From: Bacteroidales bacterium UBA3389
GTDB taxonomy: Bacteria; Bacteroidota; Bacteroidia; Bacteroidales; P3
Assembly (NCBI GenBank): GCA_002358835.1
Contig: DEPP01000058.1
Span: forward strand, 1 to 10,406
DNA: 10,406 nt
Reading direction: 5' to 3'
This document shows, piece after piece, positions 6,561-10,406 of this stretch (position 1 is its first letter; each line of letters begins with the position of its first letter). The position numbers and the translations under genes were made by a program. The notes under the pieces are model-generated. The model was not told the DNA's origin. It did no database searches and worked only from the letters and a program-made list of their open reading frames with translations.

Positions 6561-7007
6561 TTATCTTTTTTCATTAAAGAAACTTTTCAAAACCTCAGCA
6601 CATTCATCCCTCATAACGCCACCATCAACCACCGTTTTAGGATGATAAATTCTTTGATTTATTCTCGTAGCTCCTCGTTTTGGGTCATCCGCTCCAAAAA
6701 CTACTCTCCCGATTTGCGACCAAAACAAAGCCCCCGCACACATCACACAAGGTTCTAAGGTAACATAAAGCGTGCAATCCTGCAAATAACGACTACCCAA
6801 ATAATCAGTAGCACAGGTAATCAACTGCATCTCGACATGAGCCGTCGGATCGTTCAAACGCATCACCAGATTATGTCCACGGGCAATCACCTTATCCCCG
6901 CAAACAATCACCCCACCAACCGGCACCTCCCCCTCATCAAACGCATACCTTGCCTCCTCCAAGGCAATCCTCATAAAGTATTCATCGTCGTACTCCAAAA
7001 CTCCCAT
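6561..7007 (-). CDS. tadA: tRNA-specific adenosine deaminase (A34 to inosine)
   Basis: 148 residues from the ATG at 7007. TadA deaminates the wobble adenosine A34 of tRNA-Arg(ACG) to inosine, as a cytoplasmic homodimer with one zinc per subunit. From this start the zinc and catalytic residues are His57-Val-Glu59 and PCVMC with Cys87 and Cys90, the same numbers as in E. coli TadA. That numbering and the EYFMRIALEEA opening favour 7007 over an in-frame ATG at 7022, which adds MNVGS; 7022 cannot be excluded. EVPVGGVIV (27-35), DPTAH (53-57) and RVVFGADDPKRGA (101-113) are family signatures. The usual H-A-E is H-V-E here, a mild substitution that leaves the ligand and proton shuttle in place. It is first in an operon with spoT. 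A guanine deaminase or other CDA-fold enzyme is much less likely. Confidence 0.93.
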   Translation of the reverse strand: MGVLEYDDEYFMRIALEEARYAFDEGEVPVGGVIVCGDKVIARGHNLVMRLNDPTAHVEMQLITCATDYLGSRYLQDCTLYVTLEPCVMCAGALFWSQIGRVVFGADDPKRGATRINQRIYHPKTVVDGGVMRDECAEVLKSFFNEKR

Positions 7008-7032
7008 ACTTCCAACATTCATTTCAATGAAG

Positions 7033-7040
7033 CAAAGTTA
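7033..7040 (-). promoter_or_regulatory. -7 box of the tadA-spoT operon
   Basis: Read on the minus strand this is TAACTTTG, a perfect TAnnTTTG. It lies 11 bp upstream of the ATG at 7022 and 26 bp upstream of the ATG at 7007. A start site a few bases downstream would leave only about 5 nt before 7022 but about 20 nt before 7007, which agrees with the protein evidence for 7007. No convincing -33 TTTG is visible. Confidence 0.55.
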
Positions 7041-7206
7041 CGAAAATTCTATTAAACCTTGAGGGCGGTGTATTCAAAAAAACGCTTTCGTAAGAGTTAT
7101 GACTTATCTTGATAAAGAAAAAAAATCAAATTTGGTTATTTGAGAAAAGATAGATTAGAATCTGAGTTTGCTTAAAAGTTTTAACTTTAATTAAAATCTT
7201 TTTTTT

Positions 7207-7214
7207 TAATTTTG
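7207..7214 (+). promoter_or_regulatory. -7 box of the beta-helix T9SS protein gene
   Basis: TAATTTTG fits TAnnTTTG exactly, follows a run of T, and continues into GC as in the promoters at 161 and 2378. The -33 region is AT-rich with no clear TTTG at the right spacing. It lies 33 bp before the ATG at 7248. The rest of the gap between the two divergent genes (7041-7206) is AT-rich and shows no gene, tRNA or strong hairpin. Confidence 0.55.
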
Positions 7215-7247
7215 CAGTCTTAATTCAAAAATCAAATGTTTAGTATT

Positions 7248-9299
7248 ATGAAAAGACTTTTTTCGTTTTTCGGTTGCTTGCTTTTGGGGACGTATCTTGT
7301 GGCTCAGACGGCAAGTGACAACGCTGTGATTGTAAACTATAACGGCGACACGGCTACGGTTACGGTTGCAGACAATATTGCTCAATACATTACAACAGAG
7401 ATTAATGGTGCTCATGTCTCGATTGCTCAAAGCAGTGAGGTGAGTGAGGAAATTACCTACTCGTTAAGCGGCAGTAGTTCCGATGGCGGGTTTTATGTAT
7501 CGGGCTCTTACAAGACTACATTGATATTGAACGGACTTGACTTGACGAATGTAAGTGCCATTTACAGCGGTGCTGCCATTCACATAGAGAACAGCAAACG
7601 CATAAAGGTGAAAGTAACTGAGGGTAGTACGAATACTCTTAGCGATGCCTCAAATGGCTCTCAAAAAGGTTGCTTTTATGTTAAGGGACACCCTGAATTT
7701 GAACAATCAGGTACACTAACCGTTATCGGCAACACAAAACACGCTATAAAGGCCGGAGAATATATGAATGTGAAACAAGCCACTATCAATGTTAGTTCTG
7801 CTGCGGGCGATGGCATCTCTTGCAATCAATATTTCTTAATCGAAAGCGGAATAATAAACATTAGCGGAACAACTGACGATGGTTTGCAATGCGACCTTGA
7901 TGGCGATAGTTCGACCGGCATCATGGAGGAACACGAAGACGAGGATTCAGGAAATATCTATATACTCGGAGGAAGCATAACGATGAATTGTCCCGGACTT
8001 GGAGCCAAAGGATTAAAGAGTGCAGGAGATATTTACATTAGCGAAGGCTCTCTTATAAACATAAGCACAAGTGGAAATGGCAGGTGGGACGAAGAGGATT
8101 TGGAGACTAAGGCTGCTTGCTGCATCAGTGCAGATGGTAACATAGAAATCAGTGGAGGCTCTCTCACACTTACTGCCACCGGCTCCGGCGGAAAGGGAAT
8201 CAAATGCGACAACTTCATGACCATAAACGGAGGCGAGATAAACATATCTACAAGCGGTGGACTTTACTATCACAACGGTACAAGCGAAAATCTTGACTAT
8301 ACAGGCAACACCGACAACATCGACAACAACTACTACTCATCTCCAAAGGGCATAAGAGTTGGGGAAAAGACCGAAAACGGAAACTCATACATTTATAGCG
8401 GAGGATTGACAATCAATGGCGGAAAGATAATTGTAAGAACAGCCGGCACCAATGGCGAGGGTATTGAAAGCAAGAACACATTAGACATTAACGGAGGGGA
8501 AATCTTTGTCGATGCTTACGACGATGGAATCAACTCAGGTCAAGACATGACAATCACAAACGGCTACATATACTCTCGTTCCAATAATAACGACGGAATA
8601 GACGCCAATGGAGATATACGCATCAACGGAGGATTAGTTTACGCCATAGGTTCACGCACTCCGGAGGTAGCAATAGACGCCAATAGCGAAGAAGGTAAAA
8701 AGGTATTCCTTAACGGAGGAATTCTAATCTCTCTCGGAGGCATAGAACAAGGAGCATCATTGTCGCAAACCTGTTATCAAACCACATCGGTAAGCAGTAA
8801 CACATGGTACTCAATAAGCTTTGCCGACCAAGTAATCGCCTTCTATGTACCTACAATAACAACCGGAGGTGGCGTTCCGGGAGGTGGTGGATTTCCAAGC
8901 AATGCACCGGGAGGTGGTGGTCCGGGAGGGCAAACATCAAGCGGATTGATTATCTCAACTCCTTCAAGCCCTACCCTTATGAGCGGAATCAGCGTAAACA
9001 ACGGACAAAGCATATTTGAAGAAAACGCATACCTTGAAGCCTCAGTGCAAGGCGGAACAAACCAAACACTAAGCATCTACGGAAACAGCGGAGGCAACAG
9101 CTCGATTGCAGAGATAGAAGAACTCACAAACGTGATACGCATAGAAAACGGAACGATCGTTATCGACAACTGCCACAACTGCGAGATAACGATATATGAC
9201 ATCTCGGGTCGCAAAGTCGAAAACCACAATCTCAATAGTGGAATCTACCTTGTAAACATCAACAAGCAAAGCACACAAAAAGTAGTAGTGGTAAAATAA
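7248..9299 (+). CDS. Cthe_2159-like carbohydrate-binding beta-helix protein with T9SS sorting domain
   Basis: 683 residues from the ATG at 7248 (MKRLFSFFGCLLLGTYLVAQ signal peptide); an ATG at 7236 adds MFSI and is the alternative. The body is built of short beta-helix rungs of the form G-x-I-x-I-x-G-G-x-I-x-I, about nine between 7950 and 8720, with D/N-G-I or K-G-I-K turns. This matches the family named after Clostridium thermocellum Cthe_2159, which adopts a pectate-lyase-like beta-helix and binds cellulose and acidic sugars; from family knowledge no enzymatic role is firmly assigned. A Gly/Pro-rich linker follows (about 8862-8940). The last 55 residues (IRIENGTIVI, CEITIYDISGRKV, LNSGIYLVNI, QKVVVVK) form a T9SS type A sorting domain, so the protein is probably surface-anchored or released. 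An acidic insert (DLDGD, then EEHEDED) may bind calcium. It has its own promoter and terminator and no polysaccharide-utilisation genes beside it. Confidence 0.88.
   Translation: MKRLFSFFGCLLLGTYLVAQTASDNAVIVNYNGDTATVTVADNIAQYITTEINGAHVSIAQSSEVSEEITYSLSGSSSDGGFYVSGSYKTTLILNGLDLTNVSAIYSGAAIHIENSKRIKVKVTEGSTNTLSDASNGSQKGCFYVKGHPEFEQSGTLTVIGNTKHAIKAGEYMNVKQATINVSSAAGDGISCNQYFLIESGIINISGTTDDGLQCDLDGDSSTGIMEEHEDEDSGNIYILGGSITMNCPGLGAKGLKSAGDIYISEGSLINISTSGNGRWDEEDLETKAACCISADGNIEISGGSLTLTATGSGGKGIKCDNFMTINGGEINISTSGGLYYHNGTSENLDYTGNTDNIDNNYYSSPKGIRVGEKTENGNSYIYSGGLTINGGKIIVRTAGTNGEGIESKNTLDINGGEIFVDAYDDGINSGQDMTITNGYIYSRSNNNDGIDANGDIRINGGLVYAIGSRTPEVAIDANSEEGKKVFLNGGILISLGGIEQGASLSQTCYQTTSVSSNTWYSISFADQVIAFYVPTITTGGGVPGGGGFPSNAPGGGGPGGQTSSGLIISTPSSPTLMSGISVNNGQSIFEENAYLEASVQGGTNQTLSIYGNSGGNSSIAEIEELTNVIRIENGTIVIDNCHNCEITIYDISGRKVENHNLNSGIYLVNINKQSTQKVVVVK
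7950..8720 (+). repeat. Beta-helix rung repeats within the carbohydrate-binding protein
   Basis: Roughly nine degenerate repeats of 22-37 residues share the pattern I-x-I-x-G-G-x-I-x-I (for example IYILGGSITM, IEISGGSLTL, MTINGGEINI, LDINGGEIFV, IRINGGLVYA). Each is a likely turn of a parallel beta-helix. The nucleotide sequence is diverged between copies, so these are protein-level repeats and not recent DNA duplications. One interval is about 64 residues because of a Tyr/Asn-rich insert at 8259-8399. Confidence 0.75.
8877..8920 (+). repeat. In-frame direct repeat encoding a Gly-rich linker
   Basis: CCGGGAGGTGGTGG occurs at 8877-8890 and again at 8907-8920, 30 bp apart and in frame, coding Pro-Gly-Gly-Gly-Gly each time. 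The linker separates the beta-helix from the C-terminal part. Gly-rich stretches near this point are common in the family. Confidence 0.8.
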
Positions 9300-9365
9300 C
9301 CCGAAATCAAATACGAGAATATTAAAAACAAGACAAAAATCAGTCTAATCAAGATTCAATTTATC

Positions 9366-9411
9366 AATCCCAAGATTTACTTCTCAACAAGGATAAGTCT
9401 TGGGATTTTTT
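9366..9411 (+). terminator. Intrinsic terminator after the beta-helix protein gene
   Basis: Arms AATCCCAAGA (9366-9375) and TCTTGGGATT (9398-9407) pair perfectly, can extend inward by four pairs including one G-U, and are followed by a T run to 9411. It lies 67 bp after the stop at 9299 and separates this gene from atpD. Confidence 0.88.
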
Positions 9412-9425
9412 AATTAAAATAATAA

Positions 9426-9438
9426 TCTGATATTCAGA
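9426..9438. other. Small palindrome upstream of atpD
   Basis: TCTGA-TAT-TCAGA is a perfect 5-bp inverted repeat with a 3-bp centre, about 100 bp before the atpD start. It could be an operator half-site pair, but in AT-rich DNA it could arise by chance. Apart from this, the terminator and the candidate -7 box, the 241-bp gap 9300-9540 shows nothing recognisable. Confidence 0.2.
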
Positions 9439-9500
9439 AAGATAAAAAGTAAGTCTGAAAATATGCGATAAAAAACAGCCTTTTAGTCAATTAAAAAGCG

Positions 9501-9508
9501 TATATTCG
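9501..9508 (+). promoter_or_regulatory. Candidate -7 box for the atp operon
   Basis: TATATTCG matches TAnnTTTG at 7 of 8 positions and lies 32 bp before the atpD ATG, leaving an A-rich leader of about 25 nt. There is no clear -33 TTTG at 19-21 bp upstream, so this is tentative. Confidence 0.35.
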
Positions 9509-9540
9509 CAGACTGATTTTTATAAAAAAAGAACAAACAA

Positions 9541-10406
9541 ATGAGTAATGTAATCAGCAAAGGTAGAATTTCACAAATAATCGGTGCGGTGATTGACGTA
9601 AGCTTTCCAACCGACCAAACACTACCTAACATATACGATGCACTTCGAGTTATAAAGAACGACGGCAGCGAATTGATATTGGAATGCCAACAAGACATTG
9701 GAGAAAACACTGTAAGAACCATTGCGATGGACTCTACAGATGGTTTGCAAAGAGGATTGGTTGTTGAGAACCTTGGCAAACCTATTTCGATGCCTGTAGG
9801 TGAAGACATAAACGGACGTTTGTTCAATGTAATCGGACAAACCATTGATGGCATCGCTCCAGTAAAGACAGAGAAGTCTTATCCTATACATAGAGAACCA
9901 CCTAAATTCGAAAACCTTTCTTCTTCCACAGAGATACTTTACACAGGTGTTAAGGTCATCGACTTGATTGAACCATACGCAAAGGGTGGTAAGATTGGTT
10001 TGTTCGGAGGAGCCGGAGTAGGAAAAACAGTCTTCATTCAAGAGATGATTAACAACATCGCAAAACAATACTCAGGACAATCAGTATTTGCAGGAGTTGG
10101 AGAAAGAACTCGTGAAGGTAACGACTTGTTGAGAGAAATGATTGAGAGCGGTGTTATCTCTTATGGAGAAGAATTTAAGGAAGACATGCTCAAAGGCGGT
10201 TGGGATTTGTCGAAAGTAGATACTAACGCTCTTAAAGATAGTAAATGTACGTTGGTGTTTGGACAGATGAACGAACCACCGGGAGCAAGAGCGAGAGTTG
10301 CTTTGTCGGGATTGACCGTTGCAGAGTACTATCGTGACGGAGACGAGAACTCGGGTGGTAAAGACATATTGCTGTTTATCGACAACATCTTCCGTTTCAC
10401 ACAAGC
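9541..10406 (+). CDS. atpD: F-type ATP synthase subunit beta (partial, N-terminal 288 codons)
   Basis: The reading frame from the ATG at 9541 is open to the window end, so the C-terminus is missing. The beta subunit carries the catalytic nucleotide sites of the F1 sector, on the inner face of the cytoplasmic membrane. Visible parts are the N-terminal beta-barrel (about 1-80, GRISQIIGAVIDVSFP), the Walker A loop GGAGVGKT at 156-163, GVGERTREGND at 185-195 with catalytic-type Glu188, FGQMNEPPGARARVAL at 240-255, and Walker B DILLFIDN at 275-282. Between ESGV and CTLVFGQ there is an insert (about 206-234, SYGEEFKEDMLKGGW and on), and a small one after YYRD (DENSGG). E. coli AtpD lacks both; they are characteristic of Bacteroidota-type beta subunits. 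Subunit genes upstream are absent, so atpD is probably first in its operon, as in many Bacteroidales where atpC follows. Confidence 0.97.
   Translation, partial: MSNVISKGRISQIIGAVIDVSFPTDQTLPNIYDALRVIKNDGSELILECQQDIGENTVRTIAMDSTDGLQRGLVVENLGKPISMPVGEDINGRLFNVIGQTIDGIAPVKTEKSYPIHREPPKFENLSSSTEILYTGVKVIDLIEPYAKGGKIGLFGGAGVGKTVFIQEMINNIAKQYSGQSVFAGVGERTREGNDLLREMIESGVISYGEEFKEDMLKGGWDLSKVDTNALKDSKCTLVFGQMNEPPGARARVALSGLTVAEYYRDGDENSGGKDILLFIDNIFRFTQ

Noticed and set aside
6169..6645. 158-codon plus-strand open frame opposite spoT and tadA
   Set aside because: It lies wholly antisense to two well-supported genes, has irregular composition (His, Cys, Ile rich), no recognisable motif and no promoter or ribosome site of its own.
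7023..7247. Possible tRNA, small RNA or riboswitch between tadA and the beta-helix gene
   Set aside because: No cloverleaf, no long GC-rich stem and no known aptamer core were seen; only AT-rich DNA with TTTTAA/TTAAAA palindromes that are expected by chance.
7950..8720. Regularly spaced repeats that might suggest a CRISPR array or satellite
   Set aside because: The similarity is at the protein level only; the DNA copies are diverged, lie in one open frame and have no uniform spacer length.
8843..9076. Minus-strand frame coding a Pro-rich peptide
   Set aside because: The Pro runs are simply the complement of the Gly-rich linker codons in the beta-helix protein.
9483..10404. Minus-strand open frames (123, 148 and 107 codons) opposite atpD
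   Set aside because: The plus strand encodes an unmistakable AtpD through the whole stretch; the minus frames show no family pattern and are mirror readings of a conserved gene.
1..10406. Mobile element, phage or defence system
   Set aside because: No transposase, integrase, toxin-antitoxin, restriction or reverse-transcriptase motif was found, and there are no terminal inverted repeats or target duplications around any gene.

Overview
The window looks like chromosomal DNA of a Bacteroidota bacterium, most likely of the order Bacteroidales. The evidence is two proteins ending in type IX secretion (Por) sorting domains, promoter-like TAnnTTTG boxes upstream of most genes with A-rich leaders and no clear Shine-Dalgarno sequences, and an AtpD with a long insert in the nucleotide-binding domain that other phyla such as Proteobacteria lack. 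No rRNA, tRNA, insertion sequence, integrase, CRISPR array or phage gene was seen. The region reads as core housekeeping genes interspersed with two secreted proteins.

Layout. Positions 1-92 (minus) hold the first 30 codons of a small multidrug resistance (SMR, SugE/Gdx-like) transporter, diverging from a MalY/PatB family PLP aminotransferase/C-S lyase (173-1360, plus). A 21-bp perfect inverted repeat (1393-1442) acts as a likely bidirectional terminator between malY/patB and a convergent secreted protein of unknown function with a T9SS sorting domain (1510-2298, minus). That gene diverges from a two-gene operon: an exported alpha/beta hydrolase (2418-3683) overlapping by 17 bp a ComF-type phosphoribosyltransferase (3667-4320). 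ComF converges, with only 6 bp between stops, on a minus-strand operon of tadA (tRNA adenosine deaminase) followed by a RelA/SpoT homologue (4327-7007). Next, on the plus strand, is a 683-residue secreted beta-helix protein resembling the Cthe_2159 carbohydrate-binding family, with a Gly-rich linker and a T9SS sorting domain (7248-9299), then a terminator and the 5' part of atpD, which runs off the window at 10406.

How the genes relate. tadA-spoT joins tRNA wobble editing and the stringent response in one transcript. The two T9SS substrates are separate units and would need secretion machinery encoded elsewhere. atpD is probably the first gene of an F-type ATP synthase operon. I found no convincing new defence, mobile or RNA-based system. 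The points most worth checking are the beta-helix carbohydrate-binding protein as a T9SS surface substrate, the compact and overlapping divergent promoters (including a nearly leaderless malY/patB), and the convergent comF/spoT pair without a visible terminator.
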